A DNA stretch of 40,643 nucleotides from Novosphingobium taihuense (GCF_007830315.1 NZ_VLKJ01000018.1:1-40643); one strand, 5' to 3'; positions 31,117 to 39,322 are shown, counted from the first letter of the stretch. Numbers and translations are program-made. The notes: generated by a model not told the origin, from the sequence alone.

Positions 31117-32178
31117 ATGTCTGAAATCAATGCTCCACAGCGGGGTGACTTTCAGTGGCTCGGGATGTCGGGTTCATTCGAACCTTCGGTGGAGGGTGCT
31201 TCCGATCCGCGCGGCTATTTCGGCCTGGTGCCCGAAGCGACCTACCCATGGGGCACATTCCGTGATGAAGAGGGCAAGGTCTATATCTTCATGCGCCGCT
31301 TCCCGTTTGACGGCCTGACAGAACCCCCGCGCGAAGCAGGAACTCGCAGCACCATCGGCCGCCGGGCAGTCCTCTTCGTGCAGAACGATGCAGGTGAACT
31401 ACACGTCGATCACCGTTCGATCCGCACGGGGTACAACACCGACACGATCATCGAGGTCGATGGTGAGAAAATCGTCTGGCACGCTGACGAAGTTGATGAA
31501 AAGCGCCGTGGCTTCCATGCCGTCTATCGGCCAGATCGCCTTGAATACCGGGAAGACGGGCTGATTGACATTGCCGGACCTTCGCTGAAGCCGGGACTGC
31601 AGTGGTATCTTCCCGGTCGGGATAACGGCCTGTTCTACACATCGCAGACTTTCGCATGTGAAGGCACGATTCTGGGCAAGAAAGTTACAGGCTTCCTGTT
31701 CATCGAACAGGCTTACATGAAGCCTGACGGCGTGCTCTACATGGTAAACGACGTGCTGGTTGGCGCAGAAACGCACCTTACCTGGTACAGCTTTGCCACT
31801 GAATACGAAGGTGGCGAGTTTGAATTTGGCCACTTCATCGTCGGCCACGACCGGCTTGGCATCGGCGTCGTCTCGAACCAGAACGGGCTTGTCGTTCAGT
31901 CCTCGACAGTTTCGGCAAAGGTCAGCCGCGCGACTGACGGCTGGTCGGAACGGGTCGATCTCGACGTCGATGGGCAAGCGTGGGAGATTATCCAGCCAGT
32001 GGATCTGCGCATTCTCCCCACGGCCCACACCCCGAACCGCCAGCAGGAAGGGATGGTGCGCCGGGTTGGTGAAACACGAAAGGCCGTGCGCTGGATGGCA
32101 TGGGGCGAAACGGCCCACGGCGAAGAACGCAATCTGCGTTACGCACCGGGATACCGCCCGATCGCTTCGCACGGCTGA
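31117..32178 (+). CDS. Unrecognised 353-residue protein, possibly lipocalin-like
   Basis: I do not recognise this protein with confidence. It is rich in strands with alternating aromatic residues: GMSGSFEPSVEGASDPRGYF near the start, GLQWYLPGRDNGLFYTSQTF near the middle, and VSNQNGLVVQSSTVSAKVSR later. The pattern, with a Trp/Tyr-rich first half and repeated beta-hairpins, loosely recalls the double-lipocalin AttH/CrtC (carotenoid hydratase) type, but no diagnostic motif is seen. There is no signal peptide and no membrane span, so it is cytoplasmic. GAGGG lies upstream of the ATG. It heads a plus-strand operon with an SDR and a zinc MDR, so it probably binds or transforms the same hydrophobic substrate. 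Confidence 0.7.
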   Translation: MSEINAPQRGDFQWLGMSGSFEPSVEGASDPRGYFGLVPEATYPWGTFRDEEGKVYIFMRRFPFDGLTEPPREAGTRSTIGRRAVLFVQNDAGELHVDHRSIRTGYNTDTIIEVDGEKIVWHADEVDEKRRGFHAVYRPDRLEYREDGLIDIAGPSLKPGLQWYLPGRDNGLFYTSQTFACEGTILGKKVTGFLFIEQAYMKPDGVLYMVNDVLVGAETHLTWYSFATEYEGGEFEFGHFIVGHDRLGIGVVSNQNGLVVQSSTVSAKVSRATDGWSERVDLDVDGQAWEIIQPVDLRILPTAHTPNRQQEGMVRRVGETRKAVRWMAWGETAHGEERNLRYAPGYRPIASHG

Positions 32179-32231
32179 AGCGATCCTGCCAATTCCCCAT
32201 CCGCATCAAGTACCAAGGAGCAAAAATCCTG

Positions 32232-33002
32232 ATGCCCGGTTTCCCTGATCTTACCGGTCGCACCGTTCTGGTGACTGGCGCTTCATCCGGCCTTGGTGCG
32301 GAGTTTGCGCGGTCTGCAGCAGCGGCAGGTGCGTCAGTGGCCCTGGCTGCGCGCAGGCTGGACCGCCTTGTCTCACTTCAGGCAGTGATCGAGGCGGCAG
32401 GCGGCAAGGCGATTGCCGTCGAAATGGATGTCGAGGACGAAGCATCCGTCATTCGCGGTTTCGATGAAGCGCAGGCAGCGATCGGCCCGATCATGTCGGT
32501 CATTGCCAATGCGGGCATGAATGCGCCCAGTTCGGCACTCGGGTTGCCGATTGACGGTTTCGACAAGGTTGTAAGTATCAATCTGCGCGGAGCTTTCCTC
32601 ACCGCGCGCGAAGCCGCCAAGCGGATGATCGCCGCCGGTTCACCGCAAAGCGGCGCAGGCCGCATCGTGCTGGTCGGGTCGGTCGGGTCGCACCGCGTGC
32701 TGGACAAGCTTGTCGCCTACAATACCACCAAGGCCGGTGTCCTGATGATGGGCAAGGCGCTTGCCAAGGAATGGGCGCTCAAGGGTATCAACGTCAACAC
32801 CGTCTGCCCCGGCTGGATCAAGACCGAACTGAACACGGAATGGCTTGAAACCCCGGCAGGTCAGGCACTGATCGAAAGCTTCCCGCGCAAGCGCGTGATG
32901 GAACCCTCTGATCTTGCCGACATGGTCCTGTTCCTCCTCTCCGACGCCTCGCGAACTGTAACAGGCGGCGGCTTCGAACTGGACGATGGGCAATCGCTCT
33001 GA
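32232..33002 (+). CDS. SDR-family oxidoreductase
   Basis: This is a 256-residue classical short-chain dehydrogenase starting MPGFPDLTGRTVLVTGASSG, with GGAG about 13 bases upstream; earlier in-frame codons overlap the previous gene. The cofactor site is TGASSGLGAEF with Arg-Arg after the second strand (LAARRLDRL), favouring NADP. Catalytic residues: Ser in LVGSVGSH and YNTTK as YxxxK, exactly thirteen residues apart. The C-terminus VTGGGFELDDGQSL is regular. It lies 53 bases after the unknown protein and 80 before the zinc MDR. Probably a ketone/alcohol step; which direction is not shown. Confidence 0.9.
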   Translation: MPGFPDLTGRTVLVTGASSGLGAEFARSAAAAGASVALAARRLDRLVSLQAVIEAAGGKAIAVEMDVEDEASVIRGFDEAQAAIGPIMSVIANAGMNAPSSALGLPIDGFDKVVSINLRGAFLTAREAAKRMIAAGSPQSGAGRIVLVGSVGSHRVLDKLVAYNTTKAGVLMMGKALAKEWALKGINVNTVCPGWIKTELNTEWLETPAGQALIESFPRKRVMEPSDLADMVLFLLSDASRTVTGGGFELDDGQSL

Positions 33003-33082
33003 TCGAACCGGTCCCCAACTGGGGATGGCCGGACGATGCGAGGCATCTAGCATCGTAGAACCAATGAAGTCGGGAGAGTTCC

Positions 33083-34090
33083 ATGCGCGCAGCCGTATTC
33101 AAGGAAGCTGGCAAGCCCTGGGTGGTGGAACAACGCCCTGATCCAACGCCGGGCGAAGGTGAGGCGGTGATCAAGGTGGGCCGTTGCGGAATCTGCGGCA
33201 CGGACCTCAACATGACATCTGGCAAGGGATATGATTTCCCCTGCGACACGATCCTTGGCCATGAGTTTTCCGGTGAAGTGGTCGCCATCGGAAAAGGCGT
33301 CTCCACTCTGAAGATCGGCGATCGCGTGACTGCCCTGCCCGCCGCTGGTTGCGGGACGTGCGAAGTCTGCCGGGCCGGACAAGTGGTGATGTGCCCCAAC
33401 ATGTCGCCCTATTCTGGCGGCTATGCCGAATACCTGCGGATTGCCGAACGCGTCGCGGTCAAGCTTCCAGATGCGCTAAGCCTGAATGATGGAGCATTGG
33501 TTGAACCACTGGCGGTTGGCCTGCATGGTGTGCGTCTCGCCAACGTGCCGCTTGGGTCGAAGGTTCTTGTGCTGGGCGCAGGCGCGGTCGGCCTTGCCGC
33601 CACGTTCTGGTCAAAGCGCCTTGGCGCGGGACGTGTTGTCGCCGCATCGCGTTCGGAACGCCGCCGCGACATAGCCTTGGCATTGGGCGCGGACGATTTT
33701 GTCCAGACTGGCGAGGGAGAAATGGAGCGGGTTGTCGCCGCACTTGGTGGCATGCCTGACTATGTCTTCGAAGCAGCGGGCGCGGTCGGCATGCTGCAGC
33801 AGTCGATCAATCTGGTGAAGCCGAATGGCCACGTCATCTCACTTGGTTTCTGCATGGCACCTGATCCGGTGGTCCCCGGCATCAGCACTTTCAAGCAGGT
33901 CAAGCTGACGTTCTCGATGGCGTGGACCGTGCCGGAATTCCAGTACGCCGTCGATACCATGGACGCAGGCCACGTCGAGCCGCGCCAGATGATAACGAGC
34001 AACATCGGCCTTGATGCCCTGCCGGACATGATTGAAAAGCTGCGCGGATCACATGACGAGACAAAGGTCCACGTCGACCCGTTTGCATGA
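33083..34090 (+). CDS. Zinc-dependent alcohol dehydrogenase (MDR family)
   Basis: This encodes 335 residues. Catalytic zinc ligands are Cys38 (CGICGTD), His60-Glu61 (GHEFSGEV) and a later Glu in ALVEPLAVGLHG, as in polyol/secondary-alcohol dehydrogenases. The structural zinc is held by Cys90, Cys93, Cys96 and Cys104 (CGTCEVC...C). The Rossmann motif is VLGAGAVGLAATFWSKRLGAG. ATG is preceded by GGGAGAG. The third gene of the plus-strand operon, it is convergent with the DUF1214-like gene. It probably oxidises a secondary alcohol produced by the oxygenases; the sorbitol/threonine-dehydrogenase-like layout does not tell the substrate. Confidence 0.9.
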   Translation: MRAAVFKEAGKPWVVEQRPDPTPGEGEAVIKVGRCGICGTDLNMTSGKGYDFPCDTILGHEFSGEVVAIGKGVSTLKIGDRVTALPAAGCGTCEVCRAGQVVMCPNMSPYSGGYAEYLRIAERVAVKLPDALSLNDGALVEPLAVGLHGVRLANVPLGSKVLVLGAGAVGLAATFWSKRLGAGRVVAASRSERRRDIALALGADDFVQTGEGEMERVVAALGGMPDYVFEAAGAVGMLQQSINLVKPNGHVISLGFCMAPDPVVPGISTFKQVKLTFSMAWTVPEFQYAVDTMDAGHVEPRQMITSNIGLDALPDMIEKLRGSHDETKVHVDPFA

Positions 34091-34106
34091 TCCTGCCTGA
34101 GCCGCT

Positions 34107-34122
34107 GACTTCCTGGGAAGTC
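34107..34122. terminator. Short hairpin between convergent genes
   Basis: GACTTCC (34107-34113) and GGAAGTC (34116-34122) are exact inverted copies separated by two bases. It lies between the zinc MDR stop (34090) and the convergent stop at 34145. The stem is short and no U tract follows. Confidence 0.35.
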
Positions 34123-34144
34123 TGGCCAACACGATGTCGGCTGC

Positions 34145-35359
34145 TCAGTATCCCCATCGCGCCAGCGACGCTTTGGCCCGCGCAGCAACATCTGCGCTGC
34201 GCTGCGCGGGGTTAACCCGCCGTGCACCGGGCAATCGCGCCACAACGTCGGCCAAGGCAATCTTTTCGACCACAGGAGCATCTGCAACCGTGCCGTCATA
34301 CCAGCGCATCTGGACCAGACCTGTCGGAGTACCAATCGGATCAAGCCAGTTGGCGATGCCCGGATCTTCAAGGCTGAGAACCATGGATATCCGCCCGTCC
34401 GGATCCCGCTCGGCCTGAAAGCCGTTGAGCCCGCTTTGATGGTAGCTGAAATCCAGCGTCATCCACCACCAGTCTACCAGCTGGAACGACCAGTACCGTG
34501 CCTGCGGCTCATCCAGCGTGATCACCAGCGCCTCGCCAGGTTCGATATCCCACACCATGCCGCCGTAGCCAGCACGGCCTGACGCACCATGATCGGTCGC
34601 CCCCGATCCGCGGACCAGCCCGAATGCATTGTTCTGACCGCCCGCCAGTTTGCGGTTCATGTTGGCATAGCCCATCGCGCGCGCCACCGTTCGTTCCAGC
34701 AGATGGCCCGAGCGAAGCAGCCGTTCATGCGTTACCGATGTTGGCAAAACCATCGCATCGCCTGCGGGATCAAGGCATTCGATGTGAATGTCGATGCCGC
34801 GTTCTCCTGCCCAATCCCACCAGGTATCGCGCAGCTGCGCGTAGATGACTGGCTCGGTCGGATCGAGCGGCAGCCAATCGCCCGCGTAACCTGCCGGGCG
34901 CTGCGCTGATGCAATGAAGCTGAAACTGCCGTCCGGTCCTGTCTGCAGCGTATCGAAATCGAGATTGCCGAGGCCGCGCATGTCCTCCCGCTCGAAATAG
35001 CCGTTGAACAACTGCAGATCGGAAAACCGGGTCGTGCCACGGCGACCATGGATCCGATAGGTCCGTCGTCCGTCAATGAAGGCCCAGGCGTAGACCATGT
35101 CGGATGACGGCCCACCCCACGGTGCTTCGTAAGGGCTCCAGATCGTCTGACGATAGAATGCGGGATAATCGGGCCGATGAAGCGCGTGGAAATGATGGCA
35201 CCCGGCCTGCATCGCAACCAGTGCATACTCGGCCTGGTCACGAACGCGGGCGTGAACGGCTTCGGGCCGGGCGAGCATCCGGGACCGGGCCTTCTGCACC
35301 AGCGCGTTGTATTCTGCCCAGACAGCGGCCCCGGCGTCGATCTGGCCAGCGGCGCTCAT
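34145..35359 (-). CDS. DUF1214-like protein
   Basis: This encodes 404 residues. The C-terminal half has the DUF1214 pattern: PGEALVITLDEPQARYWSFQ, then LVDWWWMTLDFSYHQSGLNG, DPDGRISMVLSLEDPG and IANWLDP. The first half (FYRQTIWSPYEAPWGGPSSD, then MVYAWAFIDGRRTYRIHGRR) resembles the companion beta-domain. Function of this family is unknown; members are frequent near catabolic genes in sphingomonads and mycobacteria. There is no signal peptide at the N-terminus (MSAAGQIDAGAAVWAEYNAL). Its ATG overlaps the sulfotransferase stop by four bases (ATGA), so the two proteins are translationally coupled and probably act in the same step. Confidence 0.82.
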   Translation of the reverse strand: MSAAGQIDAGAAVWAEYNALVQKARSRMLARPEAVHARVRDQAEYALVAMQAGCHHFHALHRPDYPAFYRQTIWSPYEAPWGGPSSDMVYAWAFIDGRRTYRIHGRRGTTRFSDLQLFNGYFEREDMRGLGNLDFDTLQTGPDGSFSFIASAQRPAGYAGDWLPLDPTEPVIYAQLRDTWWDWAGERGIDIHIECLDPAGDAMVLPTSVTHERLLRSGHLLERTVARAMGYANMNRKLAGGQNNAFGLVRGSGATDHGASGRAGYGGMVWDIEPGEALVITLDEPQARYWSFQLVDWWWMTLDFSYHQSGLNGFQAERDPDGRISMVLSLEDPGIANWLDPIGTPTGLVQMRWYDGTVADAPVVEKIALADVVARLPGARRVNPAQRSADVAARAKASLARWGY

Positions 35360-36651
35360 GCGGCAAACTTCGGGTCTGGGGTCAGGCCAAACCGTTCGTA
35401 ATATCCATCCAGACGCGCACGAAGACGCGGGATGTCGATGCCGAAATCTTCCGGGCCGTAGTTCACGGGCACACGATCCTTCTTCGCATTGTCCGCAGCA
35501 TAGGCCGCCATGGCCGCGCGCGCTTCTGGTGTAACCGCCACCCCTGCCTCTGCCAGCACACGCTCTGCCACGGGCAGCGGGTTGCCCATCAGGTCGGCAA
35601 AGGGAACGCTTATGAAGTGCGGATCATTCATCGGACGGTCACGGACATAGGCTTCGACAAGCCGCCCGATCATGCCTTCTGCCGCCTCACCGGTTGCCAG
35701 AGGATCTGGTCGATCTGTGCGCAGGCGCTGGCCGTAGCAGCACAGATTGGCAAGGCTGGCAGCCGCGGTCAGCGGGTCGCGCAGCGTTTCGACGATCACC
35801 GCGTCGGGGAAGGCTGCGCGCAGTGGTCCAAGCTGCTCCATATGCTGCGGCGCTTTCAGAAGCCACCGTCGCCCACCGCCACGCATCCACTGCAGCGTCT
35901 GCAACACCTGCCGGAAGTGGCGATATCCGGCGGTATGATCGGCCGCAGCATACCACTTTCCGAAGGACGGCAGGATATAGACCCATTCATAGACCGTTGA
36001 GGCAAATCCGGGTCCAAGGAGGTAAATCTCCTCCTCCGGCTCTTCCGCCGCCACCTGATGCAACGCAAGAAGGCCTGGCGCAAATCGCCTGAGTCCATCG
36101 ACATTGCGTTCTGCCTGCTCAATCAGCGGCCCGTCCTCGGGAGGACGGATTGCGGGATCATGCTGCGGAAGGGGTGAAAGGTTCTCCCAGAACGGCACTG
36201 CACGCAAGGCCGGATGCTGGGCCAGCAACTGTTGCAGGAACGTGGTGCCCGAACGGGGCAGGCCAACGACCACAATCGGTGCTTCGATCTTCTCATCAAG
36301 AATCTCGGGGTGCCGGTTCCACAGATCCTGAAAGCGCAACCGCTGAACCAGATGGTCGAGAATCTGGCCGTATAGGTTGCGTCGACCCACCGGGCTGAGG
36401 TCAAGTTCCTCATCGGCAGATCCACAAAGCTGATCCAGCGCTTCTCGGAAACTCGCATCACCAAAGTCCGAAAGACCCGTGGCTTCCTTGGCCGCTGTGA
36501 TCAGATGTTCGGAATCGAATGGCCAGCGAGTTGCTGCAACATCGCGCAGTTTGTCATTCGATGCGGCGAGGCCAGCGGGAAGTTCGGGGAATGCCAGCGA
36601 CCGGCCGACATCGGTCAATGTCGCCGCATCAATGATACGGTTCTTCAGCAT
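35356..36651 (-). CDS. PAPS-type sulfotransferase family protein
   Basis: This encodes 431 residues from ATG 36651 (MLKNRIIDAATLTDVGR), with GCGGAG about ten bases upstream. The 5'-phosphosulfate loop is VVVGLPRSGTTFLQQLL (Pro132-Phe138), and the 3'-phosphate site is VETLRDPLTAAASLANLC, with the Arg and Ser expected of PAPS binding. A long N-terminal helical part of about 120 residues precedes it, as in the Sulfotransferase_3 group. The family moves sulfate from PAPS to hydroxyls, but many bacterial members are untested. It is first in a two-gene operon with the DUF1214-like gene, and divergent from the DUF35/aldolase operon. APS kinase and CysQ genes, which make PAPS and clear its product, lie 3 kb away. 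Confidence 0.85.
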   Translation of the reverse strand: MLKNRIIDAATLTDVGRSLAFPELPAGLAASNDKLRDVAATRWPFDSEHLITAAKEATGLSDFGDASFREALDQLCGSADEELDLSPVGRRNLYGQILDHLVQRLRFQDLWNRHPEILDEKIEAPIVVVGLPRSGTTFLQQLLAQHPALRAVPFWENLSPLPQHDPAIRPPEDGPLIEQAERNVDGLRRFAPGLLALHQVAAEEPEEEIYLLGPGFASTVYEWVYILPSFGKWYAAADHTAGYRHFRQVLQTLQWMRGGGRRWLLKAPQHMEQLGPLRAAFPDAVIVETLRDPLTAAASLANLCCYGQRLRTDRPDPLATGEAAEGMIGRLVEAYVRDRPMNDPHFISVPFADLMGNPLPVAERVLAEAGVAVTPEARAAMAAYAADNAKKDRVPVNYGPEDFGIDIPRLRARLDGYYERFGLTPDPKFAA

Positions 36652-36755
36652 CAGAACAACTCCGCAGGCCAACCTTTGCGGTACACCTATCGAGGATGTT
36701 CCGCCCATGCCAACCCATCGTGCCGATCAAGCGCAGGCGCGATATGGCCATTCCC

Positions 36756-36771
36756 GTTTCCCCGGGGAAAC
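36756..36771. promoter_or_regulatory. 16-bp perfect palindrome in divergent promoter region
   Basis: GTTTCCCCGGGGAAAC reads the same on both strands. It lies between the divergent sulfotransferase (start 36651) and DUF35 (start 36922) genes, a position expected for a shared operator. No other copy was noticed in the window. Confidence 0.5.
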
Positions 36772-36921
36772 ATGCAATTCAGCCACCTCTGACGGCCAAT
36801 GCAGATATCGGCATAACGATCATCGCGGCGCAAGGGACGATGCGTGTCCGCACAATCTCGACAAGAGTTGTCCGTAGCGACAAGGGTCAGAGTACAGATC
36901 GCGTACGACAGGAACCGACAG

Positions 36922-37323
36922 ATGACAGATTCCATCGCCGAGGTGAAACCCGACGAGCAGTTCACGGCATTTCTGGGCGAGGGACGCTTCATGATCCAGC
37001 GTGGCGTGGACACGGGAACATATGTCTTCTTTCCCCGCGCAGTGGCGCCGGTGACGGGTGAGAATCTCGAATGGGTCGAGGCGTCAGGTCTTGGCACAGT
37101 CTACTCCACAACCGTCGTGCGCAAGCGCCCGCCCGAGCCAAGCCTTAACGTTGCTCTGATCGATCTGGCTGAAGGCCCTCGGATGATGAGCCGCGTAGAA
37201 GGGATCGACCCGGCCGACGTGCGCATCGGCATGGCTGTGCGTGCCCGTATCATCGAGGCCGAGGATGGCCCGCTGATTGTGTTCGTGCCCGCAAGCAATC
37301 TTGACGGAAAGGATCCGGCATGA
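36922..37323 (+). CDS. DUF35 OB-fold protein lacking the zinc ribbon
   Basis: This encodes 133 residues from MTDSIAEVKPDEQF, with AGGAA eight bases upstream. The OB-fold part, LEWVEASGLGTVYSTTVVRK followed by NVALIDLAEGPRMMSRVEG, is typical of DUF35 proteins that partner thiolase-like enzymes. DUF35 proteins usually begin with a rubredoxin-like zinc ribbon holding four cysteines (two CxxC). Here the matching stretch GRFMIQRGVDTGTYVFFPRA and VAPVTGEN has none; the whole protein contains no cysteine. In Mycobacterium and relatives the DUF35 domain of ChsH2 is needed to fold and activate the aldolase Ltp2. The stop overlaps the next start by four bases (ATGA), as expected for a complex. Confidence 0.88.
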   Translation: MTDSIAEVKPDEQFTAFLGEGRFMIQRGVDTGTYVFFPRAVAPVTGENLEWVEASGLGTVYSTTVVRKRPPEPSLNVALIDLAEGPRMMSRVEGIDPADVRIGMAVRARIIEAEDGPLIVFVPASNLDGKDPA

Positions 37324-38471
37324 CCTCCGCCCTGTTCCCTCGCGGCAAGACCGCCATCGTTGGCGTCGGCACCTTCGGCACCGGCAGGGCGCCGGGTTAT
37401 GAGCCGCACGATATTGCAGCCATCGCTGCACGCAATGCCTTGCTGGAGGCCGGACTGACCTTTGCCGATGTGGATGGCCTGTTCTATACGAACAGCGCAG
37501 ACACCTTCGGTGGCGGCACCAGCTTTGCCCAATACCTCGGCATCCAGCCCAAGGTCATCGACAACAGTCGCCCCGGCGGCAACGTGTTCGAAACCTGGCT
37601 GGAACGGGCAGCGTGGCTGCTGGATGCAGGGCTGATCAACTGTGCGTTGATCGCGTTCGGATCAAATCAGGCCTCGGCTTCAGGCAAGCTCTCCCGCACC
37701 TCGCAGCCATGGCCGTATGAAGCGCGCTATCAGCCGATAAATCCGGTCAGTTCCTACGCCCTTGCAACCGCGCGCCATATGCATGAATTCGGCACCACGA
37801 AGGACCAGTTGGGCGAAGTGGCCGTGGCTGCCCGGCAATGGGCCATGCTCAATCCCGAAGCGTTCAAGCGCGATCCGATGACGCTGGACGATTATCGTGC
37901 TTCGCGCCTTGTATCAGATCCTCTCTCGGTTCTGGACTGCTGCCTTGTTACAGATGGTGGTGCCGCTATCGTGATGACGCGGGCAGACCGCGCGGCTGAC
38001 CTCAAGGCGAAGCCGATCAAGGTACTGTCTGCTGCCAGCGGCACGACTCACCACAACATCTCGACCATGCCTGACCTTACCCGCACCGCGCTGGCCGAAT
38101 GCAGCGCCCGCGCTTATGCCGCAGCGGGCGTCGGACCGCAGGATATTGATGTGGTGGAACTGTATGATGCCTTCACCATCAACACGATCCTGTTCCTCGA
38201 AGACCTCGGCTTCTGCCCCAAGGGCGAAGGTGGCCGCTTTGTGGAAGGCGGCGCAATCGCGCCCGGTGGACGGCTGCCGGTGAACACGAATGGCGGCGGG
38301 CTCTCCTGCACCCATCCCGGCATGTATGGACTTTTCACGATCATCGAAGCCGTGCGGCAGCTTCGCGGCGAGTGCGGCAGTCGGCAGGTAGCCGATGCCC
38401 GCACAGCCATTGCCCAAGGTAACGGTGGCGTACTTTCGGCACAGGCGCTTGCAATTCTGGCGAACGATTGA
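37320..38471 (+). CDS. SCPx-thiolase-like protein, probable acyl-CoA retro-aldolase (Ltp2-like)
   Basis: This 383-residue thiolase-fold protein is of the SCP2/lipid-transfer type. The nucleophilic Cys expected near residue 85-95 is missing: the segment reads DNSRPGGNVFETW, and the first Cys is residue 108. Where thiolases have NEAF it has ELYDAFTIN (Tyr282), and the C-terminal loop is LSCTHPGMYGL with Cys330, His332 and Tyr336. Two tyrosines in these two places match the active-site pair reported for the steroid aldolase Ltp2. Retro-aldol cleavage of a beta-hydroxyacyl-CoA is therefore more likely than thiolysis. It is coupled to the DUF35 gene. A hairpin at 38517-38551 ends the operon. Confidence 0.88.
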   Translation: MTSALFPRGKTAIVGVGTFGTGRAPGYEPHDIAAIAARNALLEAGLTFADVDGLFYTNSADTFGGGTSFAQYLGIQPKVIDNSRPGGNVFETWLERAAWLLDAGLINCALIAFGSNQASASGKLSRTSQPWPYEARYQPINPVSSYALATARHMHEFGTTKDQLGEVAVAARQWAMLNPEAFKRDPMTLDDYRASRLVSDPLSVLDCCLVTDGGAAIVMTRADRAADLKAKPIKVLSAASGTTHHNISTMPDLTRTALAECSARAYAAAGVGPQDIDVVELYDAFTINTILFLEDLGFCPKGEGGRFVEGGAIAPGGRLPVNTNGGGLSCTHPGMYGLFTIIEAVRQLRGECGSRQVADARTAIAQGNGGVLSAQALAILAND

Positions 38472-38516
38472 AAGCCCGATGGGCCGCCGCAACAAAGACC
38501 TGTTCGGCAAGACTTC

Positions 38517-38551
38517 GAAGACCGGCTCAGTTTCCACCTGAGCCGGTCTTC
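38517..38551. terminator. Strong two-way terminator hairpin
   Basis: GAAGACCGGCTCAG (38517-38530) and CTGAGCCGGTCTTC (38538-38551) form a perfect 14-bp stem with a 7-base loop. It lies between the convergent stops at 38471 and 38567, so it probably serves both. It is the strongest hairpin in the window. Confidence 0.7.
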
Positions 38552-38566
38552 AAGTTTGCCAGAGCG

Positions 38567-39280
38567 TCAGAGCGCTTCCGGCGTAGCGAGCAAATCGTTG
38601 AGCCGGCGCAGGAAACGTGCTGCATCTGCGCCATTGATAACCCGGTGATCGTAGCTCAGCGAGAGCGGCATCATCGATCTGGGTTCAAAGGCAGAACCGT
38701 TCCAGACGGCCTTGGTCTGGGTTCGGGTTATGCCGAGGATGGCAACTTCAGGCTGGTTGATGATAGGCGTGAACGCCGTACCGCCGATGCCACCCAGCGA
38801 GGTAATGGTCATGCAGCCACCTTCCATGGCAGCCATTGGCAGACCTTTGCTACGCGCCTGCTCGCTCAACTCCCTGAGTTCAGCAGAAAGGGCAACGAGG
38901 CTCTTGGCTGCGACATCGCGCAGGACTGGCACCATCAGGCCAAGGGGCCCGTCAACGGCAATCCCGACATTCATATAGCGCTTGGCGATAACGCTCTTGC
39001 CATCTTCACTGAGCGATGCGTTGAACTGGGGAAACTCCTGAAGCAGTATTGCAAGCGCTTTGGCCACGTAGATGACAGGCGTCACTTTCGCCTCGGCGGC
39101 CAAGGCCTTTCGATGCTGGTCTACAGCGGAGACATCGACCTCATCGTGGTGCGTGACATGCGGGATCTGCGTCCAGCTTTGCGAAAGCCGACGGGCCACG
39201 ACTTGCTGAAACTTCGAGAGTGGCTGCGCCTCGACTTCGCCGAACTGCGCTAGGTAAGACGTCAGTGAGCCATCGGACAT
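38567..39280 (-). CDS. Free-standing E2 acyltransferase catalytic domain (2-oxoacid dehydrogenase type)
   Basis: This 237-residue protein matches only the C-terminal catalytic domain of AceF-like E2 proteins: FGEVEAQPLSKFQQVVARRL, SWTQIPHVTHHDEVDVS, PQFNASLSEDGKSVIAKRYM, GCMTITSLGGIGGTAFTPII and PEVAILGITRTQTKAVWNG. No lipoyl or E1/E3-binding domain is encoded before it. The catalytic motif is YDHRVINGAD: His212 is kept, but the Asp of HxxxDG is Asn216. In the related chloramphenicol acetyltransferase this Asp stabilises the active site, so activity may be altered. No E1 or E3 gene is nearby. The start at 39280 has only a weak GGGA site. It may acylate another thiol carrier or a CoA substrate, or be a decayed remnant. 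Confidence 0.85.
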   Translation of the reverse strand: MSDGSLTSYLAQFGEVEAQPLSKFQQVVARRLSQSWTQIPHVTHHDEVDVSAVDQHRKALAAEAKVTPVIYVAKALAILLQEFPQFNASLSEDGKSVIAKRYMNVGIAVDGPLGLMVPVLRDVAAKSLVALSAELRELSEQARSKGLPMAAMEGGCMTITSLGGIGGTAFTPIINQPEVAILGITRTQTKAVWNGSAFEPRSMMPLSLSYDHRVINGADAARFLRRLNDLLATPEAL

Positions 39281-39322
39281 TTCTGCAAAATCCCAGTTAA
39301 TTGCGGCAGAGATCTGACCCCA

